From CAXXIC01 sp049315325 (GTDB taxonomy: Bacteria > Bacteroidota > Bacteroidia > Bacteroidales > UBA7332): a stretch of 64,000 bases of DNA. A model generated the notes under the pieces. That model made no database searches. It saw only the letters and a program-made list of their open reading frames with translations, and was not told the origin of the DNA. How positions within the stretch are numbered: position 1 is the first letter of the stretch; every line of letters begins with the position of its first letter. Positions 8,403 through 17,601 of the stretch are shown here, one piece after another. The stretch is taken from the NCBI GenBank assembly GCA_049315325.1, contig JBMOKJ010000008.1, positions 57,459-121,458 on the forward strand, given 5' to 3'. The translations under genes were made by a program, and so were the position numbers.

Positions 8403-11400
8403 ATGAGTAATTCAAAGAAATTTGCTGAATACACCCGTTTTGATTTGTCAGAAATCAATAAAGAAGTGTTGAAGAAATGGGATGATAACGATGTGTTTCA
8501 TACGAGTTTAAAAGCTCGAGAAGGACATCCCTCTTTTGTATTCTATGAAGGGCCACCATCGGCAAACGGAATGCCAGGTATTCACCACGTAATGGCGCGA
8601 TCGATTAAAGATATTTTTTGTCGTTACAAAACGATGAAAGGCTTCCACGTTAAGCGTAAAGCGGGTTGGGATACACACGGACTCCCAGTTGAATTAGGAG
8701 TTGAAAAGGCGCTTGGAATCACCAAAGAGGACATTGGCAAAAAGATAACAGTGGCAGAATACAATGCTGCGTGTCGCAAAGATGTAATGAAATACACCAA
8801 AGAATGGGAGGATCTGACCCATCAGATGGGCTATTGGGTAGATATGAATGATCCATACATCACCTACGACAATCGCTACATCGAGACGCTTTGGTATTTG
8901 CTTAAACAACTATATAACAAAGATTTACTTTATAAAGGGTACACCATTCAGCCATATTCTCCGGCAGCAGGAACAGGCTTGAGCTCACACGAGCTGAATC
9001 AACCAGGCTGCTACAAAGATGTGAAAGACACCACTTGTGTCGCTCAGTTTAAAGTGAAGTCGTCCGATGTTTCGAAACTTAAACTGGACCAAGAGTGGGG
9101 TGAAGTTTATTTCCTTGCTTGGACCACAACGCCGTGGACACTGCCTTCTAATACCGCTCTTTGTGTTGGACCAAACATAGATTATGTCGCTATTCAGACT
9201 TACAATCCGTATACTGGTATACCTGAAACAATTGTAATGGCGAAAAATCTTGTCTCCTCGCTGTTCAATCCGAAGGCTACTGAATTAGCACTTTCTGATT
9301 ATAAATCTGGAGATAAACTTATTCCATACCAAGTCGTTCTTGAGTATAAAGGATTTGATTTAGAAGGTATTGCTTATGAACAGTTAATTCCTTGGATGAA
9401 CCCAGGTGCAGATGCATTTCGTGTAATCAGCGGTGATTTTGTAACTACTGAAGACGGAACGGGTATTGTTCATATCGCTCCAACCTTTGGTGCCGACGAT
9501 GATCGAGTAGCCAAAGCGCACGGTATACCTCCATTGATGTTGATTGATAAAGATGGGAACAACCGTCCAATGGTCGATTTGTCGGGAAAATTCTACTTGG
9601 TTGACGAATTGGATGCCGATTTTGTAAGACATAACGTAAACGTAGAACTCTATAAAGAGTATTCAGGTTGTTTTGTAAAAAATGCTTATGATGCTAATTT
9701 GACTGAGGATGATACCACTTTAGATGTTGATATCTGTGTGATGTTGAAACAGCAAAACAAAGCGTTTAAAATTGAGAAGCACGTCCACAACTATCCGCAT
9801 TGCTGGCGTACAGATAAGCCCGTATTGTACTATCCTTTAGATAGTTGGTTTATCCGAACTACAGCTTGTCGTGAACGACTTATGGAGCTCAACGAGACCA
9901 TCAATTGGAAACCGCAATCGACAGGAACAGGTCGTTTCGGCAAATGGCTCGAGAATCTGCAAGATTGGAATTTGTCGCGCAGTCGTTATTGGGGAACACC
10001 ACTACCAATCTGGCGTAGCGAAGATGGAACAGAAGAGATTTGTATCGGTTCGGTGGAAGAACTCTACACCGAAATTGAAAAATCTGTAGCAGCTGGTTTT
10101 ATCAGCGAAAATCCATTTGCAACGTTTGTTGTTGGAGACAATTCAGCTGAAAATTACAATAAAATTGACTTGCATCGTCCTTTTGTAGACGACATCACGC
10201 TTGTTTCTCCCACCGGAAAACCCATGAAGCGTGAACTCGATTTAATTGATGTTTGGTTCGATTCAGGTGCAATGCCTTATGCACAAGCGCATTATCCGTT
10301 CGAGAATAAAGAATTAATTGAGTCTGGAAATCTTTTTCCTGCCGATTTTATTGCTGAAGGAGTGGATCAAACACGTGGATGGTTCTTTACTTTGCACGCC
10401 ATTTCTACCATGATTTTCGATAGCGTTTCTTTCAAAACAGTGGTTTCCAATGGATTAGTATTGGATAAAAATGGCAATAAAATGTCGAAACGACTCGGAA
10501 ATGCCGTCGATCCGTTCATCACGATTGATAAATACGGTTCCGATCCATTGCGTTGGTATATGATTACAAACGCTTCACCGTGGGACAATTTGAAATTTGA
10601 CGTTGAAGGAATCGAAGAGGTTCGCCGTAAGTTCTTCGGCACGCTCTACAATACCTATTCTTTCTTTTCGCTTTATGCCAATGTGGATGGATTCTCATTC
10701 AACGAGGCGGAAATTCCTGTAGATGAACGCCCAGAGATTGATCGTTGGGTGATATCATTGCTCAATACATTAGTGAGGGATGTAGATGAATATTATGCCA
10801 CTTACGAGCCAACGAAGGCTGGAAGAGCAATTTCTGACTTCGTGAACGATAATCTGAGTAATTGGTACGTGCGACTAAATAGGAAGCGTTTTTGGGGTGG
10901 AGAATATGGCAAAGACAAAATTGCGGCATACCAAACTCTTTACACTTGCCTTGAGACAGTTGCTAAACTAATGGCTCCAATTGCGCCATTCTATGCCGAT
11001 AAGTTGTATTGTGATTTGATTTCTGTTTCAGGAAAAGATTCAGTTGTTTCGGTTCATTTGGCTGATTTTGCAACTTGCAACAGTTCATTGATTGATAGTA
11101 CTTTAGAGGTTAGAATGCAATTGGCACAAGATATTTCGTCTATGGTTTTGGCTTTACGTAAGAAAGTCAATATCAAGGTGCGTCAACCACTCTCTGCTAT
11201 TATGTTGCCTGTCATGGAAGAATCGGTTCGCTCCAATATTGAAGCTATTAAATCTCTGATTTTGAGTGAAGTGAATGTCAAAGAGCTCAATTTTGTGGAG
11301 AATACTGCTGGAATTTTGGTGAAACGTATCAAACCCGATTTCAAAAAACTGGGACCAAAACACGGTAAAATTATGAAACAACTTGCCGTGGCAATAGCCG

Positions 11401-11840
11401 AAATGGATCAATCAGCCATTCAAGAATTTGAACAAGCTGGAAAATACAATTTAAATGTTGATGGTCAACTTGCTGAAATTGAGACATCTGATGTCGATAT
11501 TATTTCGGAAGATATACCAGGTTGGCTCGTTGCTAATGAGGGCAAATTGACCGTTGCATTGGATGTGACAGTAACAGAGGAACTCAAGAAAGAAGGAATC
11601 GCCCGCGAACTTGTGAATCGAATTCAGAATATCCGAAAATCGAGTGGTTTTGAGATAACCGACAAGATTTTGGTGAAGCTTACACGCCATATTGAGATTA
11701 ATGATGCAATAGCTGATTATGCCGATTATATTGCTAATCAGGTGTTAGCTAACAAGATAGAGATGGTTGATACTGTGACAGATGGTATTGAAATGATTTT
11801 CGAAGATTTTACACTCTTAGTGAGTGTAACAAAATCATAA
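8403..11840 (+). CDS. ileS: Isoleucyl-tRNA synthetase
   Basis: Charges tRNA-Ile with isoleucine in the cytosol. The 1145-aa length fits the long type found in Bacteroidetes and eukaryotes. Class I signatures are visible: the HIGH-type motif in PSANGMPGIHHVMAR (about 49-63) and KMSKR (about 693-697). The CP1 editing domain has TTPWTLPSNTALCVGP (about 240-255). The core WFDSGAMPYAQAHYPF and GVDQTRGWFFTLHAIST precede the KMSKR loop. A C-terminal anticodon-binding and extension region follows (about 780-1145). A single ATG start at 8403 matches the usual N-terminus. A DksA-like gene lies 93 bases downstream. Confidence 0.98.
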   Translation: MSNSKKFAEYTRFDLSEINKEVLKKWDDNDVFHTSLKAREGHPSFVFYEGPPSANGMPGIHHVMARSIKDIFCRYKTMKGFHVKRKAGWDTHGLPVELGVEKALGITKEDIGKKITVAEYNAACRKDVMKYTKEWEDLTHQMGYWVDMNDPYITYDNRYIETLWYLLKQLYNKDLLYKGYTIQPYSPAAGTGLSSHELNQPGCYKDVKDTTCVAQFKVKSSDVSKLKLDQEWGEVYFLAWTTTPWTLPSNTALCVGPNIDYVAIQTYNPYTGIPETIVMAKNLVSSLFNPKATELALSDYKSGDKLIPYQVVLEYKGFDLEGIAYEQLIPWMNPGADAFRVISGDFVTTEDGTGIVHIAPTFGADDDRVAKAHGIPPLMLIDKDGNNRPMVDLSGKFYLVDELDADFVRHNVNVELYKEYSGCFVKNAYDANLTEDDTTLDVDICVMLKQQNKAFKIEKHVHNYPHCWRTDKPVLYYPLDSWFIRTTACRERLMELNETINWKPQSTGTGRFGKWLENLQDWNLSRSRYWGTPLPIWRSEDGTEEICIGSVEELYTEIEKSVAAGFISENPFATFVVGDNSAENYNKIDLHRPFVDDITLVSPTGKPMKRELDLIDVWFDSGAMPYAQAHYPFENKELIESGNLFPADFIAEGVDQTRGWFFTLHAISTMIFDSVSFKTVVSNGLVLDKNGNKMSKRLGNAVDPFITIDKYGSDPLRWYMITNASPWDNLKFDVEGIEEVRRKFFGTLYNTYSFFSLYANVDGFSFNEAEIPVDERPEIDRWVISLLNTLVRDVDEYYATYEPTKAGRAISDFVNDNLSNWYVRLNRKRFWGGEYGKDKIAAYQTLYTCLETVAKLMAPIAPFYADKLYCDLISVSGKDSVVSVHLADFATCNSSLIDSTLEVRMQLAQDISSMVLALRKKVNIKVRQPLSAIMLPVMEESVRSNIEAIKSLILSEVNVKELNFVENTAGILVKRIKPDFKKLGPKHGKIMKQLAVAIAEMDQSAIQEFEQAGKYNLNVDGQLAEIETSDVDIISEDIPGWLVANEGKLTVALDVTVTEELKKEGIARELVNRIQNIRKSSGFEITDKILVKLTRHIEINDAIADYADYIANQVLANKIEMVDTVTDGIEMIFEDFTLLVSVTKS

Positions 11841-11857
11841 AAACAGCTTTTTGACTA

Positions 11858-11887
11858 TTGTTTTTATCAAATAAATATATATCTTCG
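11858..11887 (+). promoter_or_regulatory. Putative promoter for the dksA-like gene
   Basis: TTG (11858-11860), 19-base spacer, TATCTTCG (11880-11887), one mismatch from TAnnTTTG. It lies 46 bases before the ATG at 11934. Confidence 0.45.
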
Positions 11888-11933
11888 CATTTAATAGATG
11901 CAGTTTTTGTAACCAATTTAATACACACGCATT

Positions 11934-12311
11934 ATGTCAGAAAAAACGAGATATTCAGACGAAGAATTGCAAGAATTTAAAGAGATTATTCTTGACAAAC
12001 TTGAAAAAGCAAATCGTGACTATGATTTGCTGAAATCTTCTATTATGAATTCTGATGGAAACGATATAAGCGATACTTCGCCTACGTTTAAAGTTTTGGA
12101 AGAGGGCGCAGCTACACTTTCTAAAGAAGAGGCAGGTCGCTTGGCTCAACGTCAAATGAAATTTATTCAGCATCTACAGGCTGCGTTGGTTCGCATAGAA
12201 AATAAGACTTATGGAATTTGTCGAGAAACAGGCACATTGATTCCAAAAGAAAGACTTCGCGCTGTTCCTCATGCTACATTGAGTATTGATGCGAAAAATC
12301 TACAAAAATAG
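11934..12311 (+). CDS. DksA/TraR-family protein lacking the four-Cys zinc site
   Basis: A 125-aa protein of the DksA/TraR class, whose members bind the RNA polymerase secondary channel and modulate initiation. A coiled-coil hairpin spans about residues 10-85, with a D-rich turn (SDGNDISDTSPTFK). The C-terminal globular part reads YGICRETGTLIPKERLRAVPHATLSI. This is collinear with the zinc finger of DksA (normally CxxCGxxI..RLxAxPxxxxCxxC) but keeps only one Cys. So the fold is probably conserved without zinc, as in many Bacteroidetes homologues. It is followed by a strong terminator, so it is a monocistronic unit or the end of the ileS transcript. Confidence 0.88.
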   Translation: MSEKTRYSDEELQEFKEIILDKLEKANRDYDLLKSSIMNSDGNDISDTSPTFKVLEEGAATLSKEEAGRLAQRQMKFIQHLQAALVRIENKTYGICRETGTLIPKERLRAVPHATLSIDAKNLQK

Positions 12312-12332
12312 AAAATCTATTCAACGATAATG

Positions 12333-12379
12333 CGATTCGACAATGAGACCAATATTTCTTCATTGTCGAATCGTTTTTT
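12333..12379 (+). terminator. Rho-independent terminator after the dksA-like gene
   Basis: Perfect 14-bp stem CGATTCGACAATGA / TCATTGTCGAATCG, 13-base loop, followed by TTTTTT. Confidence 0.93.
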
Positions 12380-12459
12380 GATGCAATTATTCAGATGAAG
12401 GTTGCTTCGCTTCCGCGAGATGAATTGCATTTGATTTTTAAGAATTCAATTATCAACAC

Positions 12460-13080
12460 ATGAAAGTATCAGTAGGGCAGAAATCGCTGTTCATTATTTT
12501 AGGTATTATCTTGATTGACCAGATAGTTAAAATCTGGGTAAAAACACATTTTCAGCTCCACGAATCGGTTGAAGTAACCTCGTGGTTCTATATATTGTTT
12601 ACCGAAAACAACGGTATGGCAATGGGAATGGAGCTTTTCAGTAAGCTCTTTCTTTCACTTTTTAGAATAGTTGCTGTCTTTTTTATTGCCAGATATATTC
12701 TGAAAGTGATTCAACAAAATTTTCGCTTTGGTTACATCATTTGCTTATCGATGATTTTGGCAGGTGCTGCTGGGAATATCTTTGACGGTCTGTTTTATGG
12801 AATAATCTTTGATCACAGTAACGGTCAAATTGCTACTCTTTTTCCTGTCGGTGGTGGTTATGCGCAGTTTCTTTACGGAAAAGTTGTGGATATGTTCTAT
12901 TTCCCATTTTTCGAAACGAATTTGCCACAATGGATTCCATTTGTTGGTGGTCAAGATTTTGTGTTTTTTCGATACATTTTTAATGTGGCAGATGCCTCAA
13001 TTTCTGTTGGTGTCATATTGGTTATTTTATTCTACAGAAACGAATTGTCGCATATTTCAGAGAAACCTACAGTTGAATAA
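12460..13080 (+). CDS. lspA: Lipoprotein signal peptidase LspA
   Basis: Aspartyl protease of the inner membrane that removes signal peptides from diacylated prolipoproteins. The 206-aa length is somewhat longer than in E. coli, as usual for Bacteroidetes. The four hydrophobic segments and conserved blocks are visible: IDQIVKIWVKTHF (about 20-32), ENNGMAMGM (about 50), AGAAGNIFDGLFYG with the first catalytic Asp, and VVDMFYFPFF...FNVADASISVGV with the second catalytic Asp in NVADA. Three bases separate it from the following DUF4296 lipoprotein gene, itself a likely LspA substrate. Confidence 0.96.
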   Translation: MKVSVGQKSLFIILGIILIDQIVKIWVKTHFQLHESVEVTSWFYILFTENNGMAMGMELFSKLFLSLFRIVAVFFIARYILKVIQQNFRFGYIICLSMILAGAAGNIFDGLFYGIIFDHSNGQIATLFPVGGGYAQFLYGKVVDMFYFPFFETNLPQWIPFVGGQDFVFFRYIFNVADASISVGVILVILFYRNELSHISEKPTVE

Positions 13081-13083
13081 TTT

Positions 13084-13830
13084 ATGTATAATACACTGAA
13101 ATACATAGTATTAATTTTTGTGTCACTCTTGTTCTCAAACTGTACAAAAGTGCCGGATGGTGTTGTGTCTGAAAAGACAATGGAAAATATATTGTTTGAT
13201 TCATACCTTGGTGAAGGGCTTTCTGATACTGAATTGACCACTATTTATGAGATGAATGCTAAAGAAATATATTTAAAATCTGTTTTGAAGAAATACGACG
13301 TAAGTAAGCAAGAATACGATGCGTCATTAAGCTGGTACACGGAGCATCTGGATAAATATGCGAAGATTTACGAAAAGGTTTTAGTGCGCCTTCAAAAGGA
13401 AGAGTCAAAGTTGAAACTTGAAAATTCGGATGGTAATACTGTCACCGATATTGCTAAAGGCGATTCACTTGAAATGTGGAAAAAATCGTCACACCTTTAT
13501 TTTTCTGGATTGCCATTGATTGGAAATATTTTCACCGAAATACGTGCTAATGATGGATTCATTGTTGGCGATTCCCTTGTGTTTAAAGCAAAGATAAAGC
13601 TGTTCAAAAAAAGTATAGGACAATTGCCACGTATGGTTTTAACCATTGGATATCAGGATGAAACGAGTAAAACTGTCGTCGAAAAGCTAAATGAATCTAA
13701 GCGATTTTCAATTAAAATAGCATCCGATTCTACAAAACGAATAAATTTCATAATCGCTGGATTTTACCACGAAAATGAAACCTATTTAAGTCTTGATAGT
13801 GTTAGCTTAAAACGGTTTCATCGAAAGTAA
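13084..13830 (+). CDS. DUF4296 lipoprotein
   Basis: A 248-aa predicted lipoprotein. The signal sequence ends in the lipobox LFSNC (Cys20). Residues 25-110 match the DUF4296 pattern: VVSEKTMENILFDSYLGEG..., a helical region ending in YDASLSWYTEHLDKYAKIYEKVLVRLQKE. The remaining half looks beta-rich (IFTEIRANDGFIVGDSLVFKAKIKLF). The function of the family is not known. The gene sits between lspA and the yycJ-like gene with gaps of 3 and 35 bases, an arrangement expected for one operon. Lipid attachment follows from the motif; location on inner or outer membrane is not determinable. Confidence 0.85.
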   Translation: MYNTLKYIVLIFVSLLFSNCTKVPDGVVSEKTMENILFDSYLGEGLSDTELTTIYEMNAKEIYLKSVLKKYDVSKQEYDASLSWYTEHLDKYAKIYEKVLVRLQKEESKLKLENSDGNTVTDIAKGDSLEMWKKSSHLYFSGLPLIGNIFTEIRANDGFIVGDSLVFKAKIKLFKKSIGQLPRMVLTIGYQDETSKTVVEKLNESKRFSIKIASDSTKRINFIIAGFYHENETYLSLDSVSLKRFHRK

Positions 13831-13865
13831 AACCTGATAAATATTGGCTGCAAAGCTTTAAACAA

Positions 13866-14666
13866 ATGAGATTAAAATTTTTAAGCCTTGCAAGTGGGAG
13901 TAGTGGAAACTGCTACTATCTTGGAAACTCTGAATATGGGATATTGATTGATGCTGGTATTGGTGTTCGTACCATAAAAAAGGCATTGAAAGAGAAGGAT
14001 ATTCCATTTGAAAATGTAATTGCACTATTCGTAACTCACGATCACGCCGACCACATCAAATCTGCAGGTGTTATTGGTGAAAAGTACTATATTCCAGTCT
14101 TCACGACCGAAGATATTCACAGTGGGATGAACAGGAATTACTCCATGACTGAGAAAATCTATTCGTCCAAGCGGATAGTTTCAAAAAATGAAATAGTTGA
14201 GTTACGTGACTTTAAAATCACACCATTCGAAGTGCCTCACGATGGTACCGATAATGTCGGTTATTTATTTGAATACAAGGATATTAGATTTGTTTTTGCT
14301 ACTGATTTGGGACATATTCCAGAGTCAGTTGCGCACTATTTGATTCAAGCGGATTACCTAGTTTTAGAGGCAAACTACGACCACGAGATGCTTTGGAATG
14401 GACGCTATTCACCGGTGTTAAAGGAGCGTGTTTCGAGCGGATATGGTCACATGGCAAATCACGATACGGCCGAATTCATTGCCAATAATTACCAAGAAAA
14501 GCTTCAACACCTCTTTTTGTGTCACCTTAGTCAAGATAACAACCACCCAGAATTGGCATTTAAAACAGTCGAAGGAAAGTTGTCTGAGAAAAATATTAAG
14601 GTTGGCAGAGATTTGCACCTTACAGTTTTAAAGAGAACTACCCCTTCAGAGATATACTTATTCTAG
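13866..14666 (+). CDS. MBL-fold metallo-hydrolase, YycJ/WalJ type
   Basis: A 266-aa metallo-beta-lactamase-fold protein. It has the family start SLASGSSGNCYYLGN (about 7-21), the metal-binding THDHADHIKSAG (HxHxDH, about 58-69), ATDLGHI (about 142) and LVLEANYDHEML (about 163). YycJ-type proteins are predicted nucleases or hydrolases and have been linked to DNA repair and cell-wall signalling in Firmicutes; the Bacteroidetes role is not established. Its stop shares the tetranucleotide CTAG with the stop of the convergent receptor-like gene, so the two coding regions overlap by 3 bases. Confidence 0.9.
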   Translation: MRLKFLSLASGSSGNCYYLGNSEYGILIDAGIGVRTIKKALKEKDIPFENVIALFVTHDHADHIKSAGVIGEKYYIPVFTTEDIHSGMNRNYSMTEKIYSSKRIVSKNEIVELRDFKITPFEVPHDGTDNVGYLFEYKDIRFVFATDLGHIPESVAHYLIQADYLVLEANYDHEMLWNGRYSPVLKERVSSGYGHMANHDTAEFIANNYQEKLQHLFLCHLSQDNNHPELAFKTVEGKLSEKNIKVGRDLHLTVLKRTTPSEIYLF

Positions 14667-17530
14667 AACGAATCACCTCTTCTAAACTCTCCACCTTCGT
14701 TTTCGCTATCTCGACGATGAAATTCACCCCTACGTGAATTTCGCTGACCAGCACCTACCGAATTGAATCTATAATTGAAGAACAGCATAAAATAGGAAGA
14801 TAACGTATTGAATTGGCTGTCTTGCACATATTGGGCATTCGAAACCCAACTATAATTTAACTGTTGACGCAGAATATCAAAAATCTTTAGCCGTAATGTA
14901 CCTTGGTTTTTCGCAAATATTGTTTTGCTTAATTCAGCATTCCAGATAGTTTCGTTTTTGTCGAATCCAGCACTAAAACCTCTATTCTCCGAATATTTAA
15001 TGTCTGAAGATAGCGATAGACCGTACGGTAAGGTAAATTGGGCATTATAAGATATACTATTTGTCATTGTCTCATTGTCTTGCAAAGAAGCCAAACTATT
15101 TCTTGATTTTGCATATTTGACACTGCCTCTCAATTGTGAATACAGCCAAGCATTGCGATAGATTATTCCGAAGTTATCGTTTAAGCTTAACGTGTTCGAT
15201 TTATTTTTGAGCGGTAATGATGCTGATCCATTTGTCCTATATGCTGAGTACCCAATTTGATTGTTGTAAGATCCTGTATAATAGTTATTTATCTGAAATT
15301 TTGATCCTCCAATTGGCGTATTATACATCAAAGCTAGAGAGCTATTCCATTCTCCATTTTCATTCACATATTCGGTCAATCTATTTCCATCAGCATCATA
15401 AGAAGTCTTGTTAATAATCGAATTAACAATATACTGACATTGAATCGTTGCCATCAGTGAACGTTGAGTTTCTTTGTTATTTCCTGTGTACCTGATTGTC
15501 AAGTTATTATTGAATGTAGGCAGCAAATCAGGATTTCCTTTTGTGATGCTTGTCGAGCTTGATTGGCTTTTTGAAGGGTCAAGTTGCGAAATCGAAGGTT
15601 GTTTTGATTGTCCGCGATAGTTAATTCTTAGATTGTGTGATCTGTCGAATCGATAATTGTATTCAAGATTTGGGGCATAATTGATGACTGAATGACTAGG
15701 TCTGTAGCTAAAGATTGAATCGAGAAGAAAAGTTTTACTGTGAGTTACAGATGGTGTTAATTCTATTCCGACCGTATAGCTGTATTTTTCGCGAACAGCT
15801 CGCAAACTTGTCCCAATTTGCTGGTTAATGTATGAGTTTTCTAGGCTTTTACTGTATACACTGTCTAAAATTGTATATTCTTTGAGATTGTGATCTTGAT
15901 TGTGATTGTAAGAAAATTTATCTGAATAACTGTAATTTGTTTTTAAGGAATAAGAGAATTGTAGAAAATTGTTCGTGCCAATTGGTTCAACGTAGGTTGT
16001 GTAAAACCGAAAACTGTTGTTGGATGACTTATTAACTATTTGTTGATCTTGCAATCTACTGTATCCTCTTTGTTGGTAGATTGTATTTGCATAAATTGTC
16101 CCGAAACCATCGCCTTCATTATGACCTCCTTCGATACTAAAACTAAGTCTTCGACCTTTTGTTTTAAACTGATACGAAATATCAAATCGACTATTCAAAC
16201 TGAGTCCAATGTTTTTATTGAATGAATGTTTATTTGTGCTATTTATTGAGTCTTGCTTAATTCCGGCTAGCAATGCAGTTGTATCATTATTATAACTATT
16301 TGATTTATTGACAGATATCGTAGGTGTGAAAATAAATGTCCAAGCAGAATCAGGTTTATATTCTATTTTGAAGGCAGTGCTAAAGTTGTCGCTATTGTAT
16401 TGATTTTCAGAACGCGTTTTGTTGAAAGAAACACTATCCTTTAGTAAGTTTTTTCGATTCGTAGTTTGAGAAACAAAGTTATCAGAGCTATTAAACATGA
16501 TGTTTCCACCTATTTTCAATTTATCATTTATTGCGAAAGCTCCATTGACTCCAACAACATTGGAAGTTGTGATTCCACTATTGTTTCCTCCTAAAGAACG
16601 ACCTCCTTTCAACCCCATTTGAGAGTTGAATCCTGAGCCCCAATCTCGCGAGCCTTGATTATTCGTATTATTCCCATTTGCAATTACAGAAAACTGACTT
16701 TCACCAAAAAATCGGTTAATTAAAGCATTCGATTCATAACGGGTTCCATTTACACTGTTTGCAATCACCTCTTTACCTAAACCGCCTTGCAAATTAGCCA
16801 TCCACCCTTTTTTCATTCCTTTTTTAATGGTCAGGTTAATAACGGTTTCCTCTTCTCCATCGTCAATGCCAGTAAGTAAGGTTAAATCTGATTTCTTGTC
16901 TATTACCTGAATACGTTCAATCATATCTGTAGTAAAATTCTTGGTCGCGACCGTAGGATCATTCCCGAAAAACTCTTTACCATCCACAAAAACTTTTTTC
17001 ACTTCTTTGCCTGCCACCTTTATTTTGCCTTCAGTATCGATTTCAACGCCAGACATCCGTTTTAGCATATCCTCCACAACGCTTCCTGGTTGCAGTTTAT
17101 AAGCTTCAGGATTGTATTCGAGCGTATCTTGCTTTACCACAACTTCCGGCAATCGACCTACAACTACGGCTTCTGATAGATTTATATTGCTTTGAATCAA
17201 AGTTATAGTACCAACGTCAATACCTTTCGATTCAGACTTAAATTCGAAGTTTTTGAATTGTTTTTTATAACCCATATATTCGATACGGATGAAAAACTTG
17301 CCAATCTGAGTGTTTTTGAAAGAGAAAAATCCATTCTTATCGGAGGTAGTTCCACCTACAAAAAGTGAATCCTTTTGGTTTTTGTAGATTCGAATAGTAA
17401 CCTGCTGCAGAGGCTGTTTATTGGCAGATTCAACAATACGACCAATTACTGAATAGCTTTGACTTCTAATCGTCGAAATAGAAAAAAAGATAAGTAAGAG
17501 GATGAAGAGGTTATGCTTGTGGAGAATCAT
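14663..17530 (-). CDS. TonB-receptor-like outer membrane beta-barrel protein
   Basis: A 955-aa outer-membrane protein with a Sec signal (residues 1-24, ending IRSQS). A carboxypeptidase-regulatory-like beta domain follows (about 25-110: SVIGRIVESANKQPLQQVTIRIY...). Next is a TonB plug-like domain (about 120-235: LPEVVVKQDTLEYNPEAYKLQPGSVVEDMLKRMSGVEIDTEGKI split by KEVKKVFVDGKEFFGNDP). The barrel (about 240-920) has alternating aromatic strands. The C-terminal tail is rich in Arg, Gly and Glu (two RRGEF-type units). No SusD-like partner is adjacent, so this is probably not a polysaccharide utilisation receptor. The ligand is unknown. It converges on the yycJ-like gene. Confidence 0.88.
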   Translation of the reverse strand: MILHKHNLFILLLIFFSISTIRSQSYSVIGRIVESANKQPLQQVTIRIYKNQKDSLFVGGTTSDKNGFFSFKNTQIGKFFIRIEYMGYKKQFKNFEFKSESKGIDVGTITLIQSNINLSEAVVVGRLPEVVVKQDTLEYNPEAYKLQPGSVVEDMLKRMSGVEIDTEGKIKVAGKEVKKVFVDGKEFFGNDPTVATKNFTTDMIERIQVIDKKSDLTLLTGIDDGEEETVINLTIKKGMKKGWMANLQGGLGKEVIANSVNGTRYESNALINRFFGESQFSVIANGNNTNNQGSRDWGSGFNSQMGLKGGRSLGGNNSGITTSNVVGVNGAFAINDKLKIGGNIMFNSSDNFVSQTTNRKNLLKDSVSFNKTRSENQYNSDNFSTAFKIEYKPDSAWTFIFTPTISVNKSNSYNNDTTALLAGIKQDSINSTNKHSFNKNIGLSLNSRFDISYQFKTKGRRLSFSIEGGHNEGDGFGTIYANTIYQQRGYSRLQDQQIVNKSSNNSFRFYTTYVEPIGTNNFLQFSYSLKTNYSYSDKFSYNHNQDHNLKEYTILDSVYSKSLENSYINQQIGTSLRAVREKYSYTVGIELTPSVTHSKTFLLDSIFSYRPSHSVINYAPNLEYNYRFDRSHNLRINYRGQSKQPSISQLDPSKSQSSSTSITKGNPDLLPTFNNNLTIRYTGNNKETQRSLMATIQCQYIVNSIINKTSYDADGNRLTEYVNENGEWNSSLALMYNTPIGGSKFQINNYYTGSYNNQIGYSAYRTNGSASLPLKNKSNTLSLNDNFGIIYRNAWLYSQLRGSVKYAKSRNSLASLQDNETMTNSISYNAQFTLPYGLSLSSDIKYSENRGFSAGFDKNETIWNAELSKTIFAKNQGTLRLKIFDILRQQLNYSWVSNAQYVQDSQFNTLSSYFMLFFNYRFNSVGAGQRNSRRGEFHRRDSENEGGEFRRGDSF

Positions 17531-17601
17531 CTAAAAATTTTGTTATTTATTATTTGACGCAATTTGGCACAATAAGTTTAATATATATAAACTTATTTTT
17601 T

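Noticed and set aside
14663..17530. SusC-type polysaccharide utilisation locus
   Set aside because: No SusD-like gene or glycoside hydrolase beside the receptor-like protein.
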